Source of the DNA: Bromus sterilis
Lineage: Eukaryota; Streptophyta; Magnoliopsida; Poales; Poaceae
Direction of reading: 5' to 3'
Assembly (NCBI GenBank): GCA_950022295.1
Contig: OX465599.1
Coordinates: forward strand, 277,595,501 to 277,659,500
DNA: 64,000 bases
The notes below the pieces were generated by a model. The model saw nothing but the letters and a program-made list of their open reading frames with translations. It made no database searches and had not been told where the DNA came from. The position numbers and the translations under genes were made by a program. This document shows positions 11,562 to 22,720 of this stretch, piece by piece. The stretch's first letter is position 1. Every line of letters starts with the position of its first letter.

Positions 11562-13021
11562 GAAATCTTCCCAACAGTTCACATTGTCCTTGGGCAGAAT
11601 ATTCAACCACGTCCGAGCTGAACCCTGCAGCATCAAAGGTGCATAGCGGACTGCCACGCGTCGATTGCCCCCTGCAATGCGAACTGCGGTCAAGTAATCG
11701 GACAACCAATCCTCTGGCTTCACAGAACCATTGTACTTGGGTGTGTCTCTCGGCAGCGTGAAGCCTTTGGGAAACTTCTCGGTCCGAATGCGATGACCGA
11801 AACACGACGGGCCAGCCTCTCCTTCTTCATCTTCTTGAGCTTACTTCTCCAGGAGCTCGATGCGATGCCTTGCGTCATTCTGACCGATTTGGCGAGGGCC
11901 AAGTCGGGCGCTGATTGCTGGTCTTGCTGCTGACTGCTGAGGCATGTCATTGCGCCTGCTGTTAACAGCTGGCTCTTCTATTCTTCTGCTTGCCGCTGGG
12001 GGTGGCCGATTGCTCCTGACCCTACTCTCATGCCGAGATGGGGCCGGTTGCTGCCTGTTCTGGCGCGATGCATTCGGTCGCTGGCTAGCTTCCGGAATCA
12101 GCCTCACAGTTCCTCTTAACGCCACAGGTCCTGCATTCGGATTCTCCATTGCCACAAGTTGCTGCTCCTTTGCGGCTGCCAGCAGCTCGCGCATTTGGCG
12201 CGTCTGCTGACGCCTTTCATCTCCCTCTAGCTCTTCTAACTCGATTGCTATCTTCTCGGTGGCTCTCAGGTTCTTGTCAGGCGTGTTGTACGTCGGCCTT
12301 TGGACGAATGCCGACTGCGCTGGCTGCGCCTGCTGCGCCGGCCTCGCCGGTTGCTCGGCTCCCGACAGCTGCTGATTTTGACTGCCCGACCCCGGCTTCT
12401 CAAATCTTCTAAGACTGCGGGCTCAATCGGCCGACGCGGTCCGGCATGCGCCGCGTTGTACTCCCTTGTGATAGCTCCCAGCCTACGCTCTTCTGCTAGC
12501 ACGTGCTCGGCCCTGCGAGCGAGGGCGAGCCGTGCTGTCTCCAGTTTAGTGTGCACTTGATCAGGATCACCATTCCTGTTCACGGGTGTGTACAACACAT
12601 CCCGCAACGCGCTGGTGCCGACTCTTTCCGCGGCGTCAGCCGCCTCCTTGGCCCTCCTAGCCACACTTGCTGCGCCGCGGTTGCTTGATGAAGATGCCCC
12701 CGCCATCATGATGGCTGCGTGCACACGGCCATCCTCTCCGCCGGGTGCTGCAATGCAGCCCTTGATCGAGAGCGGATCCGTGATGCACGAAAAGACGCGT
12801 AACTCCCTGGGATATGCCTCGGGGAAGCTGCCGATGAAGAGGCGACGACTGCCAACCTGCAGCGACACACCGGGCGGCAGGGGTGCGCCGACCTCATACC
12901 GCGCCGAGTAGTCCACCACGTAGTCGATTGCCCCATGCCTAAGAATCAGGCCAGAGGCGTGGCTACCGCCCGATGCAGAGGAAAATCCCGCCCGGATCTT
13001 TACTCCAGTCGACGCCTCGGT
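11562..13021 (-). pseudogene. gag: G1 gag (gypsy), frameshifted and truncated by S1
   Basis: Gypsy-type Gag. Reading minus, an Ala/Arg-rich N-terminal region (down to about 12400) is followed by a frame change near 12390-12410. The new frame gives a Gln/Ala-rich part and a helical segment (AIELEELEGDERRQQTRQMR, about 12260-12180). Then there is a stop at 11841-11843, after which the same frame continues into a recognisable Retrotrans_gag domain with PEDWLSDYL (about 11715) and SARTWLNILP (about 11610). The domain ends at the S1 insertion. The ORF reaching 13210 extends upstream into the LTR, so it probably overstates the N terminus; gag proper should begin after the PBS-like motif. Confidence 0.82.
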
Positions 13022-13042
13022 CTGCCCCACGGTGGGCGTCAA
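13022..13042 (-). promoter_or_regulatory. G1 primer-binding-site-like motif
   Basis: On the minus strand TTGACGCCCACCGTGGGGC lies two bases after the CGACA end of the LTR. It is close to the TGGCGCCCACCGTGGGGC seen at this place in many plant gypsy elements. I did not derive the tRNA used. Confidence 0.7.
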
Positions 13043-13043
13043 C

Positions 13044-14057
13044 TGTCGTTGATATGTGACGGCAGATGCCATGGGGATGGCTAAAGTGAGGGGAAGACAC
13101 GAGGAAGAAGATGTCGATGGTGCCGGAATCGGGTTGGGTGCAAACACGGTGACAGACACCACGATGTACCCAGATTCGGGGCTCTCCGGAGAGATAACAC
13201 CCCTACTCATGCTTGTATCTTCTATATCAATGGAACTGAACTACAATAACTGCTTCTCTATCTACTCAGGGGAAGGTGAGAGCTGTCGTGGGCAAGGCTC
13301 TCTCCTGCTTCCCTGAGGAGGAACTACAAGCAGTAAATGAACTGAGCAGGATGTGAGTAATGGTGCGAACGCTGTCGATCGTCCCTCACGCAGGAGGGGT
13401 ACCCCGGACTCTTATAGTGTGAGCCCGGGGTAAATCGGTAACTTCACTGCCAATTGGGCCCAGCTGTCATCCTCTAACCGGCTGGGTCCCACCAACTGCT
13501 CCTCTCCGGGTGATCCGGACCCGACGAGCGGCGGCCCATGCTGTAGACTTGTAGGGCATGATGGTGAACAGTGGAGCTAGGAGGTGCGGTCTTGTCGCCC
13601 TGTCCGCGGAATCGGCGGAGAGGTCGACAACGCATATCTGCCAGATCTTCGATGTGACTGGCTTCTCTGCCACCCCGATCTCTCGGGATTGCGCATTTAT
13701 GACCTTGTACTTGGACCTTCGACTGGTATCGGGGTCAACTTCTCTAGGGGTGGTAAGTTGTATCGATTGCGCGTGGGCCGACTGGTGGCCCTCGGTAGGG
13801 TCGATTGCTCTAGGCAATCGACCGCGTCGATGCCCATCTCGGCCCAGCTGCGGGACAATCGGATGATCGTTTTGGTGATGAAAAGGGTGGACCGGTTGCG
13901 CCTGGGCCGACTGCTGGCATTCGGTATGGCTGATTGCCTTGGAGCAATCGGTCGTACGCCTGCCCAACTCGGCCCAGCTGCAGCCCAATCGATCCATCCT
14001 TGTCTTGAAAGGTTGCTTCCGCTTGGGTCAGCCTACCCGGGTACCAATCCCTCGACA
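13044..14057 (-). repeat. G1 5' LTR (1,014 bp) with duplicated U3 block
   Basis: The inverted termini are TGTCG/CGACA. A minus-strand TATAAGAG (plus about 13410-13417) is the probable TATA box. Upstream of it two diverged copies of a block of about 130 bp sit in tandem (roughly 13721-13850 and 13851-13980), both ending in GGCCCAGCTG; duplicated U3 blocks often act as enhancers. Plus-strand ORFs here are chance. Confidence 0.75.
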
Positions 14058-14129
14058 CTCTCTTTATTTATTTAGTTTAATGCCATATCTCCAAAAAAAA
14101 ATTAGTTGGTATGCATGATACTAGATGAG

Positions 14130-14535
14130 ATATTCGAAGATGAGCCCAGGCTCATCTGATCCTACACAAAAGATCCTCGAAAACATATACGAAAAAAGTT
14201 CAAAAAATTCCAAATTTTATTATGATGAAAGATGCTTAGGGGGTAGATGTTCGTGTAAAATTTGAGCTTTTTTGGATATTTAGAAAGCTCGCGATAAAAA
14301 AGACAAATTCAACCCGAAATAGTGCATGAACAATGTATTCTCAAGAAACTACAAATTTGTCTTTTTTGCCGTGCGCTTTTCAGATGTCCGTACCTTTTCA
14401 AAATTTGCATTAACATCTCACACGTAAGCATCTTTCACAATTTTTTTTGGAAAAAGTTAAGTTTTTTTCATATTTATTTAAAAAAATTAGTCTTCCCGAA
14501 AGCAGATGCATCGAGGCACCGAATCGTTGCTTCCG
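14130..14535. repeat. Fold-back (long terminal inverted repeat) element
   Basis: The left half, with GAAAGATGCTTA near 14226, pairs with the right half, where the complement lies near 14425-14440. The pairing continues inward through GATGTT and AAATTT, and AAAAAAGACAAATT at about 14297 faces AATTTGTCTTTTTT at about 14352. Identity between arms is imperfect, so it is old. I cannot fix exact ends or a target duplication. A non-autonomous DNA transposon is likely; the superfamily is unknown. Confidence 0.55.
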
Positions 14536-14537
14536 AT

Positions 14538-14596
14538 ACTAGGTTATTACGGGAGGTTTAGTACTAGGTCATTACTGGAGGCTTAGTACTAGGTCA
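14538..14596. repeat. 25-bp tandem repeat, about 2.4 copies
   Basis: Units start at 14538, 14563 and 14588 with ACTAGGT; the first two end in TTTAGT and CTTAGT. This is a simple local duplication next to the fold-back element, with no function suggested. Confidence 0.75.
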
Positions 14597-14630
14597 GGAT
14601 GACTGTTTGCTAATCCAGTTGCATAATATG

Positions 14631-14786
14631 TACTTCCCCGTTTTCAAATATAAGTCATTTTAGATATTTTAATAGAAACCACATATAAATGTATATAGAC
14701 ATAGTTTAGAATGTAGATAAATTCATTTTTTTATGTAATTTATATTGAAATCTTTAAAAAGCTTATATTTAAAAACGGAGGGAGTA
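14631..14786. mobile_element. Stowaway-type MITE (156 bp including TA duplications)
   Basis: The left end TACTTCCCCGTTTTCAAATA and the right end, complementary to ACTCCCTCCGTTTTTAAATA, form terminal inverted repeats flanked by TA. This is the signature of Stowaway (Tc1/mariner) MITEs. Confidence 0.88.
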
Positions 14787-16800
14787 ATAAATTAAACTAA
14801 ATTTCGTTTGATCCTTGTCATGCATGCATGCAGACAGATGTCCATGTCGTGCAAGTCCCATCATCATCGTCCAGATGGACGGGCTTTGGCCCCCATGCAC
14901 CGCGCAACAGCTCTCCCTTCCGCCGCCATGATGGACGATGATCCAAAACAGTGCCGACACGGCGATTAGATTTGCTGATCCGTGAATGAATGGGCGCCGG
15001 CGACGCCGACGCTGGAAAGTACCAGGAAACCATATCCTGCGTGCCGTCGTCCGTCGCCGTGCCGCCTGATGGCGAAAGGCTACCCTAGCCTAGGCTAGCT
15101 TAGCAACGAGCCAGGGAACAAATCTGTTAGTACCGCAAAGATCCATCGACCAACGTAAAAGGCTACCTAGATTCTTGTTTTCTACAGTACTGCCCATGTA
15201 TTCCTGGTTTTGATTCAACGTTTTATTGTATACTGTACTATGTAGCAGTGATTTTTTTTTCATTTTTTACGTTATCTGGTTTATTACCTCGGCGTGAAGA
15301 ATTTACTTGGTCCGCTCCCCCCACCCTACTCTGCGATCCCCCACGTTGACCACGCCTAGACTCGAGGGCCCCGGCACGTGACCCCCCACCACCAGCTCCA
15401 CTCAACACCACCACCACCACCACACTGGCACGCTCCATCCCGCTGCTCTGCTCCGGGCCTTATCCTCTCTCGTGGAAGGCATCTCGGCCGTCCGTTCAAT
15501 CCGACGGCGGAACGGAGGCGTCCCCGTCGCTGCGTGGGCATGTGATCGCCAGCTGTTCGCCCACCGGCTGTTCCGCCCGCCGGTCACCACGTGGCCGCCG
15601 GCGCGGTGGCCCCGCCGCCCCTCGTGGAAAAGGCAAAGGAGAGTGGGTGGGGGTCTCGTAAAACTTTCCCGTTTGGCCCCTCCATGCGTGAGTTGCGTAG
15701 AACCATGGGTGCCTGGATGAGGAAAGGCTGCCCTTTCCGGGAACGGCAAGGGCTTACGTGCAAAACAGCGCGAATCCAAAATCGAGGGAGCGAGGGAAAC
15801 GTTCGTTTCGCGCCCAATCATTTGGGAGGGAGGGGCGAAAAGACCGTCGTGCCCTCGCGCTTGGAGAACGATACAGTGCCGGTCAAAGCCGTCCTTGGCG
15901 AGGGCAGCGCTGGAAAATTTTGCTGTCGTCGGGTGGGGCGTACAACGGCGGAGTTCCAGCGAAGCGGATCGCATCGAGGCCGTACGATACGGACGGACGG
16001 ACGGGGGGCATGTTGGGGATGGGACGAGACTTGCCTCCCCGTTGCTGTTGCTATTCGTACGAATACATACGGAAATAATAAGTGTGGTGGAGTCCCTGAT
16101 TATACCTTGGCGCTAGCTTGTCGCGTTGCGACACGGATTAAGCTTGCAACGTGTGTTGCGTGAGTGATTAAGAGGGTGGGTGCACCGTGACCAGGTGCTG
16201 TGGACATGGCAGCCAAAAAACGACAGTAGCAAAAGTGGGCCTGTTCATTTTTTTACTGCGATTAGTGGAAGAAGCTAGTGCTGCAAGTAGCCGTTAATGA
16301 TGGATGGATGGATGTAGCCGAGTACGAAGAAAGTGAATGGCGATGTGTTTCACGGTGGGTGGGTGGGTGGAAGTGGCATGGAGAGTAATAACGCTCCTGT
16401 CGTCGTCTCCGATGGACGGAGCGCATGCAGGCAGGCAGGCAGGCGGCGGGACCCGGGAGGCCTGGGTGCCTGCGTCCACCCTGAGCTGCGGCTGGTCAAG
16501 CGCCCCGGGCTCGGTCGACTAGGCAAGGCGCCGAGCGAGCCCGTTTCGATCCTCCCACCCGTCCATCGGTCCATCGTGGTTTCCCCATGCGTAGGCTGCA
16601 ACAAGGCGTGTGTGCCTGTGTGGTGTGGAGGAGGGTTCAGTTCAGGCAGTCCATCATTTCCTGTGCTCATCGGCCAACCGTTGCACGCGGCTACGGGCAT
16701 TTTTTTTTCTCCCTGTGTAGGCTAGACTCGTGAAAAATCTGCTCGGTAAAGGAGATGCTCCTGGTGCAGGCAGCTGCCATGCCATGCCCTGGCTCTCGGT
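14787..16800. other. Apparently low-copy DNA, GC-rich from about 15300; no gene recognised
   Basis: No transposon ends or known protein motifs were found. From about 15300 the base composition turns GC- and CpG-rich, with short simple repeats (CCA near 15405, GGATGG near 16300, GGGTGG near 16355, GGCA near 16425), CACGTG at 15375 and CACGTGG near 15588. Open frames of up to 190 codons on both strands overlap each other and look like GC-driven chance. It could be an old promoter or first-exon remnant, but nothing proves it. Confidence 0.4.
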
Positions 16801-18077
16801 GCGGGGCGCCCGGCGGACTGGTTAATGGGGTGGTGGACCCGTCTGCCCGCTACGCTAGAGGTGCTCGAAAGGCTACGGTTCTCTGACACAGATTATCAAC
16901 CGCGGAGCAGTACAAGATTTGGAGTGGCTCGGCTCGGCTCGGCTACCGCAGCCGGCTCGATTTCGTGCAACGAGGTATCCAGAAGCGTACAGGACAGCTA
17001 CTACTTCAATCAATGTATTTGCACAAGTTCAAAACTAATAATAATCAATGTATTCGCAAGAAAGAAAAGCGCATCGATCGTTTTGTCCGTATCATTGCTC
17101 GTATGCCATAATCATGTGCATTTTCATCGTATATCTTTGCTCTTCCCGCTCCTCGCAGTTGCCTCTCAAGTCTCATTTCATGAAAGTTTGCGTGATCTGG
17201 CCAACTACGTACGTAGAGTACTCGGTACCGCAGATGCCGCCAGACTGATCACTGCAGGTATCTTGCATTCAATCTCACCATGCATTCATTCATGTATACA
17301 TCGAGTTTCTCCGATCGCTGCTGCCTGCCTCCCGGATCTCCTCTCTCTGCCGAAGCAAGCAAGGAAAGAGTATCTTTTGATTTCTTCCTTCAACTGTCCA
17401 GTGGGCTAACACTTGAGTGCTGCTAGCCACGTACTGTAGCCATCTTTGTCCATGTGAGTTCACTAGACAAATATTTGTAGCCTGTATTTTACTATTCCAC
17501 GGCTGGATGGCCATAACAAACAAACAACACTTGTTTTAACTTTCTATGACCACATCCTCTTTCATCTCCTTTGATGGTGGATCTGCGCTAATCAGGCCCA
17601 TGTTAGCCACAAGTCTCTTCTCTCTTTATGTATGTAGCCATGTAGGTGTGTGTGTGTGTCTGGTCAAGCATTCTGCTGCCCATGTTGCATGCCATGTGAT
17701 CTTAGCCTCCGTTGGCATGTTCCTAGATGTTAATATAGTCGATATGCTGCCCGTAAAGTTTTGTTTTCCACAGGCCATGCTTGCTGCTGCTCTCGCTTAA
17801 AGAAGGAGCATCATGTCGCGTGTCCAACCTACCGTCGGAGGTGCGTGCCGGATGCGTGTTGCTTCCCTCGGGAGACGGTCCAAACGCCAAACTAAGCTCA
17901 AGACAAATATTAAAAGATACTACTATAGTTTTGGTTTGGAGCAGAAACACGAGAATTATCAGGGTGGTTTGCCCTGTTGTTTGTCACTGATCGGATCAAT
18001 TTGTGACCTCTAATCTTTTGAACTACGCTTTTGACAGCTTTATGTATATATCTCTTTACTGTGCATCAAATGAATAT
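16801..18077. other. Unassigned DNA, no gene recognised
   Basis: Mixed composition with TG-rich (17645-17662) and GGCTC (16925-16945) simple repeats. The 194-codon plus frame from 16825 has no recognisable motif or codon pattern. I compared by eye with common plant microRNAs and saw no convincing match with a star strand. Confidence 0.35.
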
Positions 18078-19454
18078 AAATCGTTCGTCGGAAGGACCCC
18101 AAACCCTAGTCAAACCTCCCTCCCTCCCGTGCCTTCCTTGGCCGTTGCCGCCGCCGGCGCCGGCGGCGGTGGCGGCGCCCGTCTTGCCGAAGGTGATGGG
18201 CTGAGGTGGCACGCAGCGACGGGGCATCGGAGCGAAGATGTTTGGCAGCGGACGCGTGCAGTTGGCGGTCGTGGAGGGGATGACGTGGTGGTGGCGGCGC
18301 TGGGTGAGGGACGAGCGTGGTGAGTCCACGACGGCGTCATCCAACGCGTTGCTGCCATGGTGAGCGGCGGCGGCGGCGCGCCCGTCCCATTCCCGATATG
18401 GGCTGATGGGTGGCGGCGGCCACTGCGAGCGGCGGCGGCGGCAGCGCGCCCGTCCTAGTCTCGATTTGGGTTGATGGGTGGCGGCGGCCACTGCGAGCGG
18501 CCAGATTGGATGCGGTCCCCGTCCAGCGAGGCAACGGCGGTCTGGTTCGTCTTCTCAACTATAGCTGGCTGGTGGCGTGGGGGCTACTGGTTCGGATGGC
18601 TGGCCTTGCCGTCTTTGAGCGCCAAATCATCGATTTGATTCATGCCGACCTCCACAATCTGGCTGCCGACGTGTTCCGGTCTTCCCCTTGAAGACCACTG
18701 TTTGGCGCATGGCGCCACTGGTTACTAGATCGGAATTGATCCGGTCGTGCACGCCCTTATCTTTGGCAAGAGAGGCAGCATGAGGCCGAGGTGTGAAGCT
18801 TCGCTGTCTTGTTAGTTCCATGAGACATGTCAAAAATGGATTTTCATGGCATTGAAAGTGGTGAAAAAGTCATGGTGGCTACGATAGGAGGCTTGTGATG
18901 GCGGTGATGATATTTGGTTGCGTTGAAGACAATGCGGCACAGGTTTTTCCTGTGTGTCGGGTGTTCGATGACTTACAGCAGTAGCCTTGGCAAGCGAGGG
19001 TTGCAACACAGTGGGCTGCATTTTCGGTGGTGCTACTTAGGTACCGAGCCAAGTTTTTCAGGGTGAACACCCAAGGTCTGGTCTTCATTGGTTGTACCTG
19101 GCAATGACTTTTCTGAAAGCTTTGATTTGGAAAGTTGGTCTTTCTCCGGGGTGAAAACCCACAATCTTCGATCAGGCGACGACAACTCTTGTGCATTGTT
19201 CCCTTCTTGAAGGCATTGCTTTTGGAGAGCCTATTATGTAGTACATGTGTTGTATTCGGTGGTGGTTAGAGTGCTTTTGTTGCAAGTGGTTGTACACCGA
19301 GACAGGGCTTTTTATTTTTCTTTTATCTTTTTTGTATTTTTTCTTGGCTGTGTGCATCCTGGATGTTTGTAGACATCTTGTTGATGCAGAGGCTGGGTGT
19401 AATTGGTCTCCTCGCGATATTAATATATTCCCCCTTTCCAAATCGTTCGTCGGA
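18078..19454 (+). mobile_element. Retroposon of 1,347 bp between 15-bp target site duplications
   Basis: AAATCGTTCGTCGGA occurs at 18078-18092 and again, identical, at 19440-19454. The DNA between begins GC-rich (AACCCTAG, then CCG/GGC-rich, with an internal duplication of about 66 bp at 18364-18500). It ends in a T-rich part and GATATTAATATATTCCCCC. A long, exact duplication and asymmetric composition fit target-primed reverse transcription by a LINE. No RT or endonuclease motif is visible, so it is non-autonomous or a processed host or LINE-derived RNA. It has no clear poly(A). Confidence 0.72.
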
Positions 19455-20059
19455 CCAGGTTACATGATCCAGATCGAAATATGATACGTTGATGTCGTCT
19501 ATATCATCAGAATGTCCGAAGAGCATTTTCGGTACAAAAGTTAATTTTGAACATATTGAATTTTTTCCTCTCACAAAAACCAGCAATAATACTTTTGGTG
19601 TGATTTTTTGGGCACTGCAATGAAACGAAGTGCTCTCTCTCGATCCAACGCGAAAGTGCTAGATTTACCTCTCGTCGACGCTAGGGTTATCGCATGTCAT
19701 TTCTCCCCCTTCCCCTCCCTCCGCGCACCCAATCCATGGCAAGATGAGCCTGATGAATCGCTAAACTTTGGAAGTAAGCAGATTGCATCGATACGTTTTT
19801 GTGTATTTGATCGCTATTTCCACAAAGAAGACGACAAGGGAAAGGGAAGGGACAAAGCAAGGGTGGTTGTAGATAATCGTCCTCCATAATAGTATCATCC
19901 GTATTAGTAGAACATGTGAAAATTATATAGTTCGATGACATGTGTATGTTCAAGTATGTGTGTAAATTTAACATTGCCGAAGTATTATGGATTTACATTT
20001 TTTATTTAAGCTACACGATTGCGAACGGAAACTTTTAAGACCTTAACGATCATTGTCCA
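19455..20059. other. Unassigned AT-rich DNA
   Basis: No motif, repeat or gene could be supported. The TCGGACCAGG at 19451 that recalls miR166 arises from the end of the target duplication and does not continue as miR166. Confidence 0.35.
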
Positions 20060-20397
20060 CGGATGCGAGCGAGAGTCGGATTTGACTAGACCAGTTGGTT
20101 GATTTGGTTAGAAGGATTCTGGTAATCCCAACCTACCAGCGTTCAAGTCTTGGACTTGATATAGATGCTCGCATTTTCCTGAATATAATTCAGGTTTATC
20201 GAAAATGTGCTTTCAGTGGAAGAAGACGTTTCGATCGACTACGAAGCGTCTATGATAACTTCATCAATCTTAAGATAATGTCCCGATTCAGTAATGTGAA
20301 GATACTTATAGAACTAAAGTGTGCGTGTGTGCATTTATAAAGATGAGTGTATGATCGTGTATATGAGCGTCTGCATTATACTGTGTTCTAAAAAAAC
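20060..20397 (+). mobile_element. SINE of the Au family
   Basis: tRNA-derived short retroposon. Seen: a tRNA-like head with GACCAGTTGGTTGATTTGG (A-box region, about 20081-20099) and GTTCAAGTCTT (B box, about 20141-20151). The body has GATGCTCGCATTTTCCTGAA, TGTGCTTTCAGTGG and GAGCGTCTGCAT, and the tail ends TACTGTGTTC before an A run at about 20391. These blocks match what I remember of the cereal Au SINE. About 10-15% divergence by eye suggests an old copy. The left end is approximate. Confidence 0.8.
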
Positions 20398-20589
20398 AAT
20401 GTCATCCACTCTTAGAGCCTCTTTAGTTGTAGACGTTGTCATGTTATATTTTGCCATGTTTTTATTATTAAAATCTATTAAGGTTAGTTTAAATAAAAAG
20501 CATAAATTAGCAAGTCTGAAATTTTTTCCCACACTTTTTACGTGTATAAAATGTAAGATCTTGATGTGGTAAAATACATCTTACCAAAA
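20398..20589. other. AT-rich spacer
   Basis: Nothing recognised. Confidence 0.3.
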
Positions 20590-21147
20590 AGGGAAAATTA
20601 TATTTTTAGTCCCTAAATTTCTTCGAGAGTATAGAACTAGTCCCTTAATTTTAAAAAGTATAAAATTGGTTCCTTAACTTTTAAAAGCAGTTAATTTTAG
20701 TCCCTTATGTCGCTTCGGATAATTTTCTACTGATGTGAATTGCTATAAATAAAAAAGAGAGATGAGGGGAGTTTGTTCACTGCCTACGACCCTCGTCGCC
20801 TACCATCGACAAGGTACGTATGCATATGATGCATTTAGAATGGACAAATGTGCAATGTTGATGCTATGTTTGTGCGTCAACGAGACAACAACATAGGTGG
20901 CGAAGGTGAGCACGATGAGGGCCCTAGAGAGCGTGTAACCTTCCTCTGGTCCTGTTTTTTTATTTATAACAATCCACATATGCAGAAAATCATCTGAAGC
21001 GGCACGATGGACTATAAAAAACCAATTTTAAAAATTAAGGGATCAATTCTATACTTTTAAAAGTTGAGGGACCAATTTTATACATTTTAAAGTCGAGGGA
21101 CCAATTCAATACTTTCAAAAGAGTTTAGGGATGAAAAATATACGTTG
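20590..21147. mobile_element. Non-autonomous DNA element with TIRs of about 120 bp (Mutator-like?)
   Basis: The left arm (about 20590-20710) carries three spaced TAGTCCCTTAA-type blocks; the right arm (about 21020-21147) carries the complements (TTAAGGGATCAA, GAGGGACCAATT, TTTAGGGATGAAAA). Arms pair over their whole length with mismatches. The interior of about 310 bp has no ORF. Long TIRs fit Mutator-like MITEs, but I could not define a 9-bp duplication. Confidence 0.6.
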
Positions 21148-21584
21148 TACTATCTAGTTGTTGCTATATTTTTCTTTTAGAGGAATCATCGGGGGAAAAG
21201 CTCTCCCACCTGAATATATTGCTTAAAAGCGGTCAAACTCCAAGGAGTTACCTCCTAGACTTTGGCTGATCCAGTTTATAAAAAACCCGAATTGAAACCT
21301 AAATAAATTAATCCTTTTATAAGAAAAAACGGGCCAAAAACCATACATATAAAAGAAAAAAGAAAAGAAAAATAAACGTCCAAGACAAGGCCTGCCTAGC
21401 TAGTATATCAAAGAACCACCACATAAAAGACACAAGTAGATGTGTGGCACATCTCGCGTGCGCACCTACGCCCCAAGGCACTGCTCGGGAGTATCCATGA
21501 TCAAGGAGTGCTACAATATAAACATTGACTGAGGGCTATATTTTAAATTAATAGAAACTGTTTTTAATATAACTATAGTTTATA
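21148..21584. other. AT-rich DNA, possible antisense retroposon tail
   Basis: TTTTTCTTTTAGAGG and CTCCCACCTGAATATATT near 21168-21220 read in antisense like a grass LINE or retroposon 3' end (AATATATTCAGG, then purine-rich). There is no coding support; low certainty. Confidence 0.3.
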
Positions 21585-22288
21585 TCTTTACCTAATAATA
21601 AAGGGAGGTGGCTTTCTTAGTCCATCGGTCACTTTTACAAAAAAAAATCCCTGCTATTTCTGATATTCCATCCGCACTGTAGAATCAAGTCAATTAAAAA
21701 AACACGATTCGCACGTGTACTGGGCCACAGTCTACAACATCTGCGCAGCATACAATACTGGGCCATGGGCAGCTAGCAAAAAAAATAAGTGCTTGGGCTG
21801 GGAATCGACGACCACGGGAAAGTTTGTTCGATGTGTGTATATAGAAATAGAAAGCAGAAAGTTGAGTAGATATTAAATAGTCCCACCTTGCTCGTTTCAA
21901 AAGAAATGCAACAGTTTATATACACCGGGCCGAGAGAATCAACCAGCCGGCTTAGGAAAAACAAACAAAGGAAAAGTGAGAGGTGTAACCCTGCTATATA
22001 CTATGATGAAAACGACGAACATCTAGGAAAAATTGAGGCTCAATTAACGGGATTGCGCATATATATGGTATTGCATCCTTAAAAGGAAGAAGGAAGGAAT
22101 AAAGAGGAGGAGAGATTAACGGGGCTGCCTTGCTGCTGCTGCATGGCTCAAGCCTCAAAGGGCACGGTTGCTATTAAAGGAAGGATTATATTATAGGTCT
22201 GGTTAAAAGGTGGATAGGTTTGAGACTGGTCACAATCGGGAGTAACTTAGACTAGTAACATACACGGATTTTGAGTCTATGTTACTAC

Positions 22289-22720
22289 GTCCCTGTTTGG
22301 ATACTCTAACTTGGTTAGAGGTTAGAGTTAGATTCTAACTCTAGTCTAACCCAAAACTAACTCTATGTTTGGATACTCTAACTTGGTTAGAGGTTAGAGT
22401 TAGATTCTAACTCTAGTCTAACCCAAAACTAACTCTAACCAAAGAGGTGTTTGGATGGTGGGGTTAGATTGGCAATAAATGTACCATTCCAATCATTTGA
22501 CTACTTTATTCAGAATTTTGTATGGTGGAGATAATGGAAAAAGTAACTTTTTGTGGGCCCCATCCAACTCTAACCCAAATAAGCACCTCTTGGGTGGGTT
22601 AGATTTTTTGGATGGGTTAGATGCATCTAACCAACTCTAAGCCTCCTGTTTGGATGTTTTGGGGTTAGTTTGGTACAATCTAACCAACTCTAACTCTAAC
22701 CCATGGATCCAAACAGGGCC
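22289..22720. mobile_element. Inner MITE (432 bp) with TIR CCCTGTTTGGAT
   Basis: The ends GTCCCTGTTTGGAT and ATCCAAACAGGGCC are inverted repeats, flanked by TAC on both sides (22286-22288, 22721-22723). A 3-bp duplication fits PIF/Harbinger-type (Tourist-like) MITEs, although the usual sequence is TAA or TTA. The interior is built of TCTAAC/GTTAGA motifs. Confidence 0.7.
22295..22438. repeat. Perfect 72-bp tandem duplication inside the inner MITE
   Basis: 22295-22366 and 22367-22438 read as identical, which makes this later than the MITE insertion. Confidence 0.9.

Larger units (their letters stand above)
11562..14057 (-). mobile_element. G1: gypsy LTR retrotransposon (5' LTR plus partial gag), cut by S1
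   Basis: On the minus strand: an LTR with termini TGTCG and CGACA, then TTGACGCCCACCGTGGGGC as a PBS-like motif, then gag. That PBS-like motif is typical of Tat/RIRE2-type gypsy elements. Gag stops abruptly at 11562 where S1 begins, so the rest of G1 should lie left of S1, outside the window. Confidence 0.85.

Noticed and set aside
13558..14075. Plus-strand ORFs of 102-163 codons
   Set aside because: They lie antisense in the G1 LTR and include its tandem U3 blocks.
15402..16163. Overlapping 190-codon ORFs on opposite strands
   Set aside because: CpG-rich DNA lowers stop frequency; no domain, codon bias or start context supports either.
19451..19471. Resemblance to miR166 (TCGGACCAGG)
   Set aside because: Match ends after ten bases, there is no complementary arm, and it spans a target-duplication border.
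22295..22438. CRISPR-like or satellite repeat
   Set aside because: Only two copies with no spacers, fully inside a MITE.
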